Origin: Dokdonella sp.
GTDB taxonomy: Bacteria > Pseudomonadota > Gammaproteobacteria > Xanthomonadales > Rhodanobacteraceae
Assembly (NCBI RefSeq): GCF_017744955.1
Contig: NZ_JAGIAG010000001.1
Coordinates: forward strand, 310,001-374,000
DNA: 64,000 bases
Direction of reading: 5' to 3'
A program made the translations under genes and the position numbers. Under the pieces are notes generated by a model, which saw nothing but the letters and a program-made list of their open reading frames with translations, searched no databases and had not been told where the DNA came from. Below, in pieces: positions 1 to 8,359 of this stretch (position 1 is its first letter; each line of letters opens with the position of its first letter).

Positions 1-2
1 GC

Positions 3-164
3 GTCGAGAACATCTTCCGCGCGATCGGCAACGTCGCGCCGTCGCAGCTGGCCGACCGCACGCTGTTCGATTTCGCCGGACTCGGCACTGCCGTCGGCGG
101 CGCGCGCGCCGACGCGCACGCGTGGCTGGCCGGCGAGGCGCGTGAAACGGCCGAACCTTCCTAG
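3..164 (+). CDS. C-terminal end of an unidentified protein (5' truncated)
   Basis: An open frame enters from the left edge and stops at TAG 162-164, giving the last 53 residues of a protein. The codons are strongly G/C-ending like the neighbouring genes, so this is probably real coding sequence. The visible part (ENIFRAIGNVAPSQLADRTL, then a Gly/Ala-rich stretch) does not let me name a family. It ends about 130 bases before rdgC on the same strand, with a repeat cluster between them. Confidence 0.5.
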   Translation, partial: VENIFRAIGNVAPSQLADRTLFDFAGLGTAVGGARADAHAWLAGEARETAEPS

Positions 165-260
165 CATTCGCCGGCCGCTCGACGGCCGCCGTCTCGTTCC
201 ACGCGCAAGAGCGATTTCCCACCTGCGCGGAACGACCTCCGCGTCGCTTTTCGCTCCACC

Positions 261-288
261 GAATCACCAATCCCGAATCCCCAATCCC
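261..288. repeat. Four tandem heptamers just upstream of rdgC
   Basis: Four consecutive 7-base units (gaatcac, caatccc, gaatccc, caatccc) lie immediately before the rdgC start codon. They resemble the GGGAATC/GGGATTC heptamer runs that I know from Xanthomonadales intergenic regions. A related four-unit run sits inside uvrD at 44582-44609. The run occupies the leader directly next to the rdgC ribosome-binding region, where no clear Shine-Dalgarno sequence is visible. Confidence 0.6.
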
Positions 289-297
289 GGCCCTTCC

Positions 298-1215
298 ATG
301 CTCTTTCGCAATCTCAGCCTGTTCCGTTTCCCCGAAAGCACCTCCAAGACCCTGAAGAAGCTGGAAAAAGGGCTCGAAACCCAGCGCCTGCGCGAGTGCG
401 GCCCGCTGGAAATGGAGACGCGCGGCTTCGTGTCCCCGTTCGGCCGCGACAGCGAGGCCCTGATGCACCAGATTGGTGAATTCAGCCTGGTCGCGATCGG
501 CGCGGAACAGCGCCTGCTGCCGAGTTCGGTGGTCAACGAGGCGCTCGCCGAGAAGATCGACGCGATCGCCGCCAAGGAGGGCCGCCGACCCGGCGGAAAA
601 GAGCGCAAGCGATTGAAAGAAGAGGTAATTTCTGAACTCCTGCCGCGCGCCTTCATACGCCCGTCACGGCTGTCTGCTTATCTGGACGGCGAGGGCGGCT
701 GGTTCGTCGTCGACAGCGCCAGCCGCAAGGCGGCCGAGGACGCGGTGAGCCAGGTCCGCGAGGCTCTGGGACGCTTTCCGGCCACGCCGATGGCACCGGA
801 AGAGTCGCCGCGGGCGTTGATGACGGACTGGTTGATTAGTGGCAAGCTGCCGGCAGGATTGGTCCTCGGCGACGAGTGCGAACTGCGCGATCCGGCCGAG
901 GCCGGTGCCGTGGTGCGCTGCCGGCGTCAAGACCTTGAATCGGACGAGGTGCGGGAGCATCTGAAGTCGGGCAAGCAGGTGTTTCAGCTCGGCTTGGAAT
1001 TCGACGAACGGATCAGCTTCGTGCTCGGCGAGGATCTCGTCGTGCGCAAGCTGCGCTTCCTCGACGTCGTGCTCGATCAGCTCGACCGCGACAACATGGA
1101 ATCGGCGCAGGCCGAACTGGACGCGAGCTTTGCATTGATGACGCTGGAACTGAAGAACGTGTTCGAGCGCCTGGAAGAATGGTTCGGATTGCCCCGGCCG
1201 GGAGACCGCGAATAG
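298..1215 (+). CDS. rdgC: Recombination-associated protein RdgC
   Basis: RdgC is a nucleoid-associated protein that forms a ring around duplex DNA and restrains RecA. The product is 305 residues, the usual length. It begins with the family-typical MLFRNLSLFRFP and carries the conserved early segment on reaching the antagonistic metal-free core (ETRGFVSPFGRD, about residues 40-52). The frame is open further upstream to about 142, but the ATG at 298 matches the known N-terminus, and the upstream part reads through a heptamer repeat. The gene is followed after about 30 bases by a YgjP-like metallopeptidase gene. Function is assigned by family only. Confidence 0.93.
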   Translation: MLFRNLSLFRFPESTSKTLKKLEKGLETQRLRECGPLEMETRGFVSPFGRDSEALMHQIGEFSLVAIGAEQRLLPSSVVNEALAEKIDAIAAKEGRRPGGKERKRLKEEVISELLPRAFIRPSRLSAYLDGEGGWFVVDSASRKAAEDAVSQVREALGRFPATPMAPEESPRALMTDWLISGKLPAGLVLGDECELRDPAEAGAVVRCRRQDLESDEVREHLKSGKQVFQLGLEFDERISFVLGEDLVVRKLRFLDVVLDQLDRDNMESAQAELDASFALMTLELKNVFERLEEWFGLPRPGDRE

Positions 1216-1247
1216 CGCACCCCACGGGATCGCAGGAGTAGAAGACG

Positions 1248-2012
1248 GTGGATGTCGCGAACGACTATCTGGAATTGGCCACTCCTGCGGGCGAAACGAT
1301 CAAGGTTCTGCGCAAGAGCCATCCGCAGGCGCGCCGTCTGCGCCTGACCGTGACCTCCGGCGGCGCGCGCGTGACCTATCCCGAGGGTACGCATCCGGCC
1401 CAGGTGTTCGCGTTCCTGCGCAAGCACGGCGAGTGGCTGGAACGCAAACTCGACGAACTCAGTCTCGGCTCCGCGCCGCCGCCGCTGAAGCCCGGCGCGG
1501 CGACGGTGATTCCGCTGCGCGGCGAGACCACGCGCCTGTCCTGGCGCGACGGCGCCTACCCGGCGATCGAACAGCAGGACGACCGTCTGCTGCTGACCCT
1601 GCCGCGTCCGCACGGCAAATCCACCCTGTCGGCCGCGCGCGCGCTGCTGCGCTCGTTCCTCGAAGCGCAGATCCGCCGCGACGTCAGCCGCTATCTCGCG
1701 CGCTACTGCCCCGAACTCGGCCGCGCGCCGACCGCGGTCAAGCTGCGTCCCTTGAAGAGCCTGTGGGGAAGCCTGGATACGCGCGATCGCGTCACGCTCG
1801 ATCTCGCGCTCGCCTTGGCGCCGCCGGCCGCGCTGCGCTACGTGGTCGTGCACGAGCTCTGCCATCTGCGCATCCGCAGCCATTCGCCGCGCTTCTGGGC
1901 GCTGGTGGAAAACCTGTATCCGGAATGGCGCGAGCAACGCGACTGGTTGCGCCTCAACGGCCAGGCGCTGAAGGCGGAACTCAATCGCCTGATCCGCGCC
2001 GACGCGGAGTGA
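1248..2012 (+). CDS. YgjP-like (DUF45/SprT-like) zinc metallopeptidase
   Basis: The 254-residue product has the zinc-binding motif VVHELCHLRIRSHSPRFW near residues 201-218, with a downstream Trp/Leu-rich segment, typical of the YgjP/DUF45 group of small cytoplasmic metallopeptidases. There is no signal peptide. The start is GTG at 1248, preceded by AGGAG at about 1233-1237; no better ATG lies near. It follows rdgC closely and may be cotranscribed. The substrate is unknown for most of the family. Confidence 0.85.
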   Translation: MDVANDYLELATPAGETIKVLRKSHPQARRLRLTVTSGGARVTYPEGTHPAQVFAFLRKHGEWLERKLDELSLGSAPPPLKPGAATVIPLRGETTRLSWRDGAYPAIEQQDDRLLLTLPRPHGKSTLSAARALLRSFLEAQIRRDVSRYLARYCPELGRAPTAVKLRPLKSLWGSLDTRDRVTLDLALALAPPAALRYVVVHELCHLRIRSHSPRFWALVENLYPEWREQRDWLRLNGQALKAELNRLIRADAE

Positions 2013-2127
2013 TCCGCGCGCGCCGCCTTCGTGCGGCGTCCGCGACGACGGCGCGAGACTTGCGCGCTTTCGCCGCGATCCGGTGATATCGACTCCTGAT
2101 CCCCTTCCCTTCGCTCAGGAGTTTTCC

Positions 2128-3039
2128 ATGCTGCGCATCGCCGTCCGCTCGCTGCTCGTGCTGTCTCTCGCCAGCGCCGCGACCGCTCACGCCGCGGAGG
2201 AATGCGGCTTCCTGCCGACCTCCGACGTCGACGCGGCCTTCCCCGAATTCGCTCCGTGGCACACGATGGTCGGCGGCGCGGTCGGCCACTGCACGTTCCT
2301 CTCCGACGAAAGCGCGCCGCCGAACTCGGTCAGCTTCATGCAGCAGTTCAAGTCGTCCGCGGCCGATGCCGGCCGCATCTACGACGGGATGCGCCAGGGC
2401 CTGACGGGCGAATACGCGATGACCGACGTGGCCGGCCTCGGCGATCGCGCGTTCCGCTATCAGCCGAAGGACGACGCTGCCGAAGGGCCGCGCATGACCT
2501 CGATCGTGGCGCAGAAAGGCAAGCTCGTCGTGACGATTTCGCTGATGCTGCAACGCCCCGTGCAGGAGACCGACGTCCGCGCCGCGGCCAAGCTCGGCCA
2601 GAGCGCGCTGCGCGGCGCCGACGATGCGGCGACGGCGCGCAAGGCGTCCTCGTGTCCGTGGTTGAACGAAGCCGGCTTGAACAAGCTGTTCGGCGGCAAG
2701 CCGCACGAGGTGCAGGTCTACGGCGAGAACAGCTGCATGGCGGCGGACCAGCAATCGCGCGCGCTGCTGGTTTCGGCGATGAAGATGCAGGACGGCTTGT
2801 CGCTCGACGCGATGCGCTCGCCGGATTGCCAGTACCGCGACCTGCCGGAACTCGGCCAGGACGCGAAGCTGTCGTTCGGCTGCACGAGCGGCAACCCGCG
2901 CGCTGGCGTCGGCTTCGTCGCGAACGGCCTCGCCATCGAACTCACCTGGACCGCCGCCGGCGCCGAGCCGGGCGAGGCGGAGAAAGCGGCGCTGGTGGAA
3001 CTGGCGAAAACCGCGCGCGCCGCCGAAACCGCGCGCTGA
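2128..3039 (+). CDS. Exported protein of unknown function with two similar halves
   Basis: The 303-residue product begins with a clear Sec signal peptide (MLRIAVRSLLVLSLASA, cleavage probably after AHA at about residue 21). The mature protein looks like two related halves: each has a Cys early (ECGFL, later SCPWL), an 'aspartate/asparagine - hydrophobic - F' segment, then a second Cys about 30 residues on. This suggests an internally duplicated disulfide-bonded domain, loosely like DUF3558-type exported proteins; I cannot confirm the family. The ATG at 2128 follows a CAGGAG ribosome-binding site and is preferred over a GTG 45 bases upstream. It converges with the hydrolase gene at 3044, four bases away. 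Confidence 0.7.
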   Translation: MLRIAVRSLLVLSLASAATAHAAEECGFLPTSDVDAAFPEFAPWHTMVGGAVGHCTFLSDESAPPNSVSFMQQFKSSAADAGRIYDGMRQGLTGEYAMTDVAGLGDRAFRYQPKDDAAEGPRMTSIVAQKGKLVVTISLMLQRPVQETDVRAAAKLGQSALRGADDAATARKASSCPWLNEAGLNKLFGGKPHEVQVYGENSCMAADQQSRALLVSAMKMQDGLSLDAMRSPDCQYRDLPELGQDAKLSFGCTSGNPRAGVGFVANGLAIELTWTAAGAEPGEAEKAALVELAKTARAAETAR

Positions 3040-3043
3040 GCGC

Positions 3044-3898
3044 TCAGCGTCGGAACGCTTGGATCGCCGCGGCGACCGCCTCGGCGTCTTCCAGGTGCAG
3101 ATGATGGTTGCCGGGCAGCCGCACGACGCGGATGCCGGCGACCTGCGCCGCGCGCGCGTCCATCATCGCGGTCGGCAGATAGCTCGTCGCAGGCGTCGCC
3201 AGCACGAGCAGGGTCGGCGCGCGGATGCCCGACAGCATCGCCAGCACCTGCGCCTCGGTGAAGCGCGACGGGCTCGCCAGGGTCAGACGCGGATCGCTGG
3301 ACCAGACGTAGCCGCCGTCGACCGCGACCACGCCGCGTTCGACGATCGCCCGCGCGGCCGGCTCGCCGAGCCCGTTCGCGGCGACGCGTGCGGCAACGGC
3401 CGCCGCCAGGTCGGGGAACACGCGCAAGGGCCGGCGCGTGGCGAAAGCGGCGCGCTGATCGAGCGCGCGGCGCAGCTGCGCGAGTGCGTCCTCCGCCGCG
3501 TGGGTCAGCGGGCCGAGCGCTTCGATCAGCAGCAGTTCGCCGACGCGCTCGGGATACAGCGCCGCGAACAGGCTCGCCAGCGTGCCGCCGAGCGAATGGC
3601 CGAGCAGATCGGCCCGCGCCCAGCCGAAATGATCGAGCACCTCGCGCAGTTCGTCGAACCGGTCGACGTAGTGATACCAGCCGCCTTCCGGCAGATGCGC
3701 GGAGCGGCCGTGGCCGCGCAGGTCGAGCGCGACGACGTAGCGCTCGCGCGCCAACAGCGGCGCGAGCCGGTCGAAACTGCCGGCATTGTCGAGCCAGCCG
3801 TGCAGGGCGAGCAGCGGCGGTCGCGCCGGATCGCCCCAGGCCTTCGCCGCCAGCGCGCCTTGCGCCAGCGGAATCTTCAGCTCCTCAGCGCCGCCCAT
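3044..3898 (-). CDS. Alpha/beta-hydrolase (SERHL-like serine hydrolase)
   Basis: This 284-residue protein has the alpha/beta-hydrolase order: oxyanion segment ALHGWLDNAGSFD, the VVALDLRGHGRSA strand-turn, the nucleophile elbow LLGHSLGGTLAS (Ser catalytic), an acid-bearing strand near PTLLVLATP, and a C-terminal GNHHLHLED containing the likely catalytic His. It is cytoplasmic, with no signal peptide. The substrate cannot be read from the sequence. The ATG at 3898 starts inside the last codons of hemH (14-base overlap), so translation is probably coupled to hemH. An in-frame start upstream at 3958 would lie wholly within hemH and is less likely. Confidence 0.85.
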   Translation of the reverse strand: MGGAEELKIPLAQGALAAKAWGDPARPPLLALHGWLDNAGSFDRLAPLLARERYVVALDLRGHGRSAHLPEGGWYHYVDRFDELREVLDHFGWARADLLGHSLGGTLASLFAALYPERVGELLLIEALGPLTHAAEDALAQLRRALDQRAAFATRRPLRVFPDLAAAVAARVAANGLGEPAARAIVERGVVAVDGGYVWSSDPRLTLASPSRFTEAQVLAMLSGIRAPTLLVLATPATSYLPTAMMDARAAQVAGIRVVRLPGNHHLHLEDAEAVAAAIQAFRR

Positions 3899-5000
3899 CG
3901 CGCAGCTGCTCGTAGCGCTTGTGCGCGGCGATCTGCTGCGCCGAGGCGCGGCCGGCATCCCAGGCCGGATCGAACTCGCTCCAGCCCTGGCCCTGGCGCA
4001 GGATCAGCTCCGTCAGCGCGGTGACGTGGTCGTCGCCGGCGTTCAGCGCCGGGATGTAGTCGAAGCGCTCGCCGCCGGCACGCAGGAAGCGCGCGTGATT
4101 GGTCAGCGCGATTTCCTCGAGCGTCTCCAGGCAGTCGATCGAGAAGCCCGGACACAGCACCTGCACGTGCTTGACGCCCTCCTCGGGCAGCGCCTCCAGC
4201 ACGGCCTCGGTGTAAGGCTTCAGCCAGGCCTGGCGGCCGACGCGCGACTGGAAGCTGACGATCAGCTCGTCTTCGCCGAGGTCCAGCCGCTCGCGCAGGC
4301 GCCGCGCGGTCGCCTGGCATTGGCAGAAGTACGGATCGCCCTTGCGGAAGTATTTTTCCGGAATGCCGTGATAGGACAGCAGCAACCGCGGCGCGCGGCC
4401 GTGGCGCTGCCAGTGCGCCTCGACGCTGCGCGCCAGCGCCTCGATGTAGCGTGCTTCGGCATGATAGTCGGCGACGAAGCGCAGCTCCGGCACCCAGCGC
4501 CAGCGCGCGAGTTCCGCGCCGACCGCGTCGAGCACGGAAGCGGTGGTGGTGCCGGAGTACTGCGGAAACAGCGGCACCACCATCAGTTTGCGCGCGCCGG
4601 TCGCGGCCAGCTCGCGCAGGGTCTCGCCGATCGCCGGCTTGCCGTAGCGCATCGCGTAGCGCACCGCGATCGGGCCGGGCCGCTGCGCCTTCAACGCCTC
4701 CTGCAACCGCGCGCTCAGCGCGGCCATGCCGGTCTGCAGAGGCGAGCCTTCCGGTGTCCAGATCTTCGCGTACAGCGCGGCGGAGCGCGCCGGGCGCAGG
4801 CGCAGGATCACGCCGTGCAGGATCGGCTTCCACAACTTGCGCGGCAGCTCGACGATGCGCGGGTCGGACAGGAATTCGGCCAGATAGCGCCGCACGGCGC
4901 GCTTGTCCGGCGCTTCCGGCGTGCCGAGGTTGACCAGCAGGACGGCGGCGGACGACTCGCCGCCGTGACGATGTGGGGTAGGTCCGTAATAGCGCGGCAT
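3885..5000 (-). CDS. hemH: Ferrochelatase
   Basis: Ferrochelatase inserts Fe(II) into protoporphyrin IX, the last step of haem synthesis. The 371-residue product has LLVNLGTPEAPD near the N-terminus, the active-site segment LLSYHGIPEKYFRKGDPY (catalytic His about residue 211), FQSRVGRQAWL and the C-terminal VLCPGFSIDCLETLEEI with its conserved Glu residues. Length is normal for the bacterial enzyme. I use the ATG at 5000; a GTG at 5027 would add nine residues, and neither has a strong Shine-Dalgarno sequence. It is followed by an overlapping hydrolase gene and is divergent from the exported protein at 5138. Confidence 0.95.
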   Translation of the reverse strand: MPRYYGPTPHRHGGESSAAVLLVNLGTPEAPDKRAVRRYLAEFLSDPRIVELPRKLWKPILHGVILRLRPARSAALYAKIWTPEGSPLQTGMAALSARLQEALKAQRPGPIAVRYAMRYGKPAIGETLRELAATGARKLMVVPLFPQYSGTTTASVLDAVGAELARWRWVPELRFVADYHAEARYIEALARSVEAHWQRHGRAPRLLLSYHGIPEKYFRKGDPYFCQCQATARRLRERLDLGEDELIVSFQSRVGRQAWLKPYTEAVLEALPEEGVKHVQVLCPGFSIDCLETLEEIALTNHARFLRAGGERFDYIPALNAGDDHVTALTELILRQGQGWSEFDPAWDAGRASAQQIAAHKRYEQLRDGRR

Positions 5001-5137
5001 GAGCAGGGGAATGAGCGCGCGGCGCACACAGCGATCGTGCGCCTAAGACGTTGACGAGCTTGGATTTGCTGCTAGACTCCGAAGCGCTACCGCGGACCAC
5101 CGCGGAGCGACGACTACCATAACGATAACATGCCGCC

Positions 5138-6070
5138 ATGCGCCCACTGACCTGCTTCATCGCGGCAGGGATGCTTGCCGTTTCCGCGTTGCCCGCCTGG
5201 GCTGCGCCGACGACAGCCTATGGAGAGGCGTTCGACACCCTGTACAAGATCGACATCGGCGCCCGCCAGGCGACCGAACTCGGTCAGTCCGGCAGTTACC
5301 GCGGTCAGCTCATCGGCAACATCAGCGGATTGACCACGACTACCGACGGCGCGCTGTACGCCGCCGCGGGCGGGGTCAAGATGCTGGTCAAGATCGACGC
5401 GGGCAACGGCAGCGCCAACATCATCGGCAGCTTCGGCCTCGACGGCCAGGGCGACCCCGCGCGCAACGACGCGCTCGACCTGAACATGGTCGCCGGCTGC
5501 GACGACACGCTGTGGCTCTCGTCCGCGTTCGCCGGCAAGCTCTGGAAAGTCGATCCGGCCAGCGGCGCCGCGACCCTGGTCGGCACCACCGGCCGCACCA
5601 TCACCGGCCTCGTCGCGCACGGCGACAAGCTGTACGGCGCCGGCGGCCGCGGCGACAACACCTTCTACGCCATCGACACGGCGAGCGGAGCGGCGACCCC
5701 GATCGGTTCGTTCGGACCCGCCGTGACCCGCTGGGTCAATTCGATCTCGATGAGCTTCGACGACGACGGCGTGCTCTGGGCGGTCATCAACTACGTGCCG
5801 CCGCAGGACGGCTCGCAGCCGGTCGTCGACTGGAGCGACCTCGCCACGATCGACCCGGCCACCGGCACGGTCACCATGCTCGGTCCGGTCACCGGTCCGG
5901 ACTCGCTGCGCCAGATCGGCATGAAGGGCTTCACCGTCGGCCCGCCGCAGTGCACGCGCGGCAGCGTCACGCCGCATGCCGCGCCGATCGGATCGCCGTG
6001 GGCGCTCGGCCTGCTCGGATTGCTGCTGGCGCTGGCCGGCGTGTTCGGCGCGCGCCGCGCCCTGCCCTGA
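5138..6070 (+). CDS. Exported beta-propeller-like repeat protein with IPTL-like C-terminal anchor
   Basis: The product is 310 residues with a Sec signal peptide (cleavage probably after AWA, residue 22). The mature part carries five repeats of the form 'hydrophobic-x-ID-x-x-x-G-x-A-T-x-hydrophobic-G' (for example LWKVDPASGAATLVG and FYAIDTASGAATPIG), as in propeller-type exported proteins. The last 25 residues (PIGSPWALGLLGLLLALAG then GARRALP) form a PxxSxWAL motif, a hydrophobic helix and a basic tail, the layout of IPTL-CTERM/PEP-CTERM-like sorting signals. Function is unknown. Similar repeats occur in the protein at 57616-58596, which ends in the IFxDGFD tail instead. Confidence 0.75.
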   Translation: MRPLTCFIAAGMLAVSALPAWAAPTTAYGEAFDTLYKIDIGARQATELGQSGSYRGQLIGNISGLTTTTDGALYAAAGGVKMLVKIDAGNGSANIIGSFGLDGQGDPARNDALDLNMVAGCDDTLWLSSAFAGKLWKVDPASGAATLVGTTGRTITGLVAHGDKLYGAGGRGDNTFYAIDTASGAATPIGSFGPAVTRWVNSISMSFDDDGVLWAVINYVPPQDGSQPVVDWSDLATIDPATGTVTMLGPVTGPDSLRQIGMKGFTVGPPQCTRGSVTPHAAPIGSPWALGLLGLLLALAGVFGARRALP

Positions 6071-6145
6071 TTTCCGCAGGCGGCTTCATCGCAGACTCAT
6101 CTCGGGCTGCTAGCCTGCGCCTCTGACCCGCCCCCGGAGCCGACG

Positions 6146-6826
6146 ATGCGCCAAGCCGCCCTTGCCCTGCTGTTCACTCTGATCGCGACGACGGCGCTGC
6201 CCGCGCGTGCCGGCGAGGACGAAGAAAAACGCGCCGAGAACGCCGTGCGCGTGCTGAAGGAAGTCATGGAAGCGCCGGACAAGGCGGTTCCGAAGGATCT
6301 GCTGCAGAGCGCGCACGCGGTCGCGGTAGTGCCGGACGTGATCAAGGCCGGCTTCGTCGTCGGCGGCCGCCACGGTTCCGGCCTGATTTCGGTGAAGTCG
6401 CGCGACGGCACCTGGTCGAATCCGAGCTTCATCAGCATGACCGGCGGCAGCCTCGGCTTCCAGGCCGGCGTCTCCTCGACCGACGTGATCCTGGTGTTCC
6501 GCACCCAGCGCGGCGTCGATTCGATCGTGCACGGCAAGTTCACGCTCGGCGCCGACGCCTCCGCCGCCGCCGGCCCGGTCGGCCGCACCGCGCAGGCCGC
6601 CACCGATGCGCAGCTGAAGGCCGAGATCTACTCCTACTCGCGCGCACGCGGCCTGTTCGCCGGCGCCGCGCTCGACGGCACCGCGATCACGATCGACAAC
6701 GACGCGAACCAGGCGGTGTACGGCAAGGGCGTGACGGCGCGCCGCGTCTTCGACGGCGGCGTCGACAAAGTCCCCAACGCGATCGTGGACTTCCGCGATC
6801 GCCTGGAGGAGTACACTACGAAGTAA
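6146..6826 (+). CDS. Exported YSC84/SYLF-domain protein
   Basis: The 226-residue product has a signal peptide (cleavage probably after ARA, residue 22) followed by a SYLF (YSC84) domain filling the rest. Diagnostic segments are the 'AVVPDVIKAGFVVGGRHGSG' region, SFISMTGGSLGFQAGVSSTD and the conserved VHGKFTLGADASAAAGPVGR. SYLF domains bind phosphoinositides in eukaryotes; bacterial exported members are of uncertain role and are probably associated with the envelope. It ends 40 bases before tatA, but the spacing does not prove an operon. Confidence 0.88.
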   Translation: MRQAALALLFTLIATTALPARAGEDEEKRAENAVRVLKEVMEAPDKAVPKDLLQSAHAVAVVPDVIKAGFVVGGRHGSGLISVKSRDGTWSNPSFISMTGGSLGFQAGVSSTDVILVFRTQRGVDSIVHGKFTLGADASAAAGPVGRTAQAATDAQLKAEIYSYSRARGLFAGAALDGTAITIDNDANQAVYGKGVTARRVFDGGVDKVPNAIVDFRDRLEEYTTK

Positions 6827-6865
6827 CGTGACGCCTAGCGTCCGCAATTCGTTCAGAGAATCGTT

Positions 6866-7084
6866 ATGGGTGCTTGGGGTATTGGACACTGGTTGGTCGT
6901 ATTGGCGATCGTGGCGCTGCTGTTCGGCACCAAGAAGCTGCGCAACATCGGCGAAGACGTCGGCTCGGCGATCAAGGGTTTCCGCAAGGGCATGCAGGAA
7001 GGCGACGCTCAGCCGCAGCTGAAGGCCGATCCGCCGGCGCAGCCCGGAACCGCGGAAACCAAGTCCGAGCGCGACTCGGTCTGA
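6866..7084 (+). CDS. tatA: Sec-independent translocase subunit TatA
   Basis: TatA oligomerises to form the passage for folded twin-arginine substrates. The 72-residue protein has a short N-terminal membrane helix ([17 protein letters not shown]), the hinge FGTKKLR, an amphipathic helix ([17 protein letters not shown]) and a hydrophilic tail. The family-typical start MGxWxIxHW supports the ATG at 6866. It is first in a tatABC cluster; a 10-base-pair hairpin follows it before tatB. Confidence 0.95.
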   Translation: MGAWGIGHWLVVLAIVALLFGTKKLRNIGEDVGSAIKGFRKGMQEGDAQPQLKADPPAQPGTAETKSERDSV

Positions 7085-7092
7085 TCTGACGC

Positions 7093-7119
7093 GGATCGCG
7101 CGGCCAAGTCGCGCGATCC
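7093..7119 (+). other. Perfect hairpin in the tatA-tatB gap
   Basis: The 46-base gap between tatA and tatB holds a perfect 10-base-pair inverted repeat (GGATCGCGCG, 7-base loop, CGCGCGATCC). No T-run follows, so it is not a classical rho-independent terminator. It could protect the 3' end of a tatA message or slow read-through. Either would fit the known need for more TatA than TatB and TatC. This role is inference. Confidence 0.6.
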
Positions 7120-7130
7120 CACGAGGCGCC

Positions 7131-7439
7131 ATGTTCGATATCGGCTTCAGCGAGATCGCCCTGATCGCGGTCGTCGCCCTGCTCGTGCTCGGGCCGGAGC
7201 GGCTGCCGCGCGTCGCGCGCACCGCCGGCGCGCTGCTGCGCCGCGCGCGCAACAGCTGGCAGGAAGTGCGCGGCGAGATCGAACGCGAGCTGGCCGCCGA
7301 AGACCTCAAGCGCACGATCCGCGACGCGCAGCAGAGCGCCGACGTGCGTAGCGAGGTGCGCAACGCCGCCAGCGAGATCGAAAACTCCGTGCGCGGCGCC
7401 GCCACGCCGCCTCCGGCCGGCACCGATGAGCGACACTGA
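7131..7439 (+). CDS. tatB: Sec-independent translocase subunit TatB
   Basis: TatB forms the receptor with TatC for twin-arginine signal peptides. The 102-residue product starts MFDIGFSEIALIAVVALLVL, followed by the hallmark GPERLPRVARTAG hinge and a charged amphipathic helix (WQEVRGEIERELAAEDLKR). The C-terminal tail is short compared with enterobacterial TatB. Its last 14 bases overlap the start of tatC, indicating coupled translation. Confidence 0.95.
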   Translation: MFDIGFSEIALIAVVALLVLGPERLPRVARTAGALLRRARNSWQEVRGEIERELAAEDLKRTIRDAQQSADVRSEVRNAASEIENSVRGAATPPPAGTDERH

Positions 7440-8193
7440 ACACCCCGACGACGGCGAGCAGTCTCTGATCTCGCACCTGATCGAGCTGCGTTCGCGCCTG
7501 CTGAAATCGGTCGCGGCGGTGATGCTGGTGCTGCTCGCGCTGCTGCCGTTCGCCAACAAGCTGTACGGCTGGCTCGCGCTGCCGCTGATCAAGCATCTGC
7601 CGCAGGGCGGCACGATGATCGCGACCGAAGTCGCCTCGCCGTTCCTGACGCCGCTGAAGCTCGCGTTCTTCGTCGCGCTGTTCGTCGCGATCCCGGTCGT
7701 GCTGTACCAGCTCTGGGCGTTCGTCGCGCCGGGCCTGTATCGCCACGAGAAGCGCCTGGCCGTGCCGATCCTGATTTCCTCGGTGCTGCTGTTCTACATC
7801 GGCTGCGCGTTCGCCTATTTCCTCGTGCTGCCGGCGGTGTTCACTTTCATGACCGCGGTCGCGCCGGCCGGGGTCGCGGTGATGCCGGACATCAGCCACT
7901 ACCTCAGCTTCGTGCTGATGCTGTTCCTCGCCTTCGGCCTCTGCTTCGAGGTGCCGGTGGTGCTGGTGATCCTGGTCGCGCTCGGCGTGGTCACGCCGAC
8001 GCAACTGGCCGAAGGCCGCCGCTACGCGATCGTCGGTTCGTTCATCATCGCCGCCGTGTTGACGCCGCCGGACGTGTTGTCGCAGACGATGCTGGCGGTG
8101 CCGATGTGCCTGCTCTACGAAGTCGGCATCATCGGCGCACGCACGCTGACGCGACGCGACGATTCCTCCGAGCACGCCTCGACGACGAATTGA
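7426..8193 (+). CDS. tatC: Sec-independent translocase subunit TatC
   Basis: TatC is the polytopic core that recognises the twin-arginine signal. The 255-residue product shows six hydrophobic segments, the N-terminal SLISHLIELRSRLLKS with its conserved HL-ELR motif, and the family segment FALYQLWAFVAPGLY-like (VLYQLWAFVAPGLYRHEK). The C-terminal end is short and charged. The ATG at 7426 overlaps tatB by 14 bases. It closes the tatABC cluster; a hairpin overlapping its stop codon follows. Confidence 0.96.
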   Translation: MSDTEHPDDGEQSLISHLIELRSRLLKSVAAVMLVLLALLPFANKLYGWLALPLIKHLPQGGTMIATEVASPFLTPLKLAFFVALFVAIPVVLYQLWAFVAPGLYRHEKRLAVPILISSVLLFYIGCAFAYFLVLPAVFTFMTAVAPAGVAVMPDISHYLSFVLMLFLAFGLCFEVPVVLVILVALGVVTPTQLAEGRRYAIVGSFIIAAVLTPPDVLSQTMLAVPMCLLYEVGIIGARTLTRRDDSSEHASTTN

Positions 8194-8214
8194 GCGCGTC
8201 GTCGCGACGCGCTC
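8192..8214 (+). other. Hairpin at the end of tatC
   Basis: A perfect 10-base-pair inverted repeat (GAGCGCGTCG, loop TCG, CGACGCGCTC) begins at the tatC stop codon. It lacks a T-run, so it may be a 3' RNA-stabilising hairpin or a weak terminator rather than a rho-independent terminator. Confidence 0.5.
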
Positions 8215-8359
8215 CGCAATTGGCGTACACATCCGCTGCACGGATGTTACAAATCGTCACACTGCATTACGCGAACGTGCCCCGAACGTCGCGGAGCGGG
8301 CAGTACACTTATCCACGAGGCACACAATTGACAGCCCGGCAAGCCGCTCAGGGGCAACT

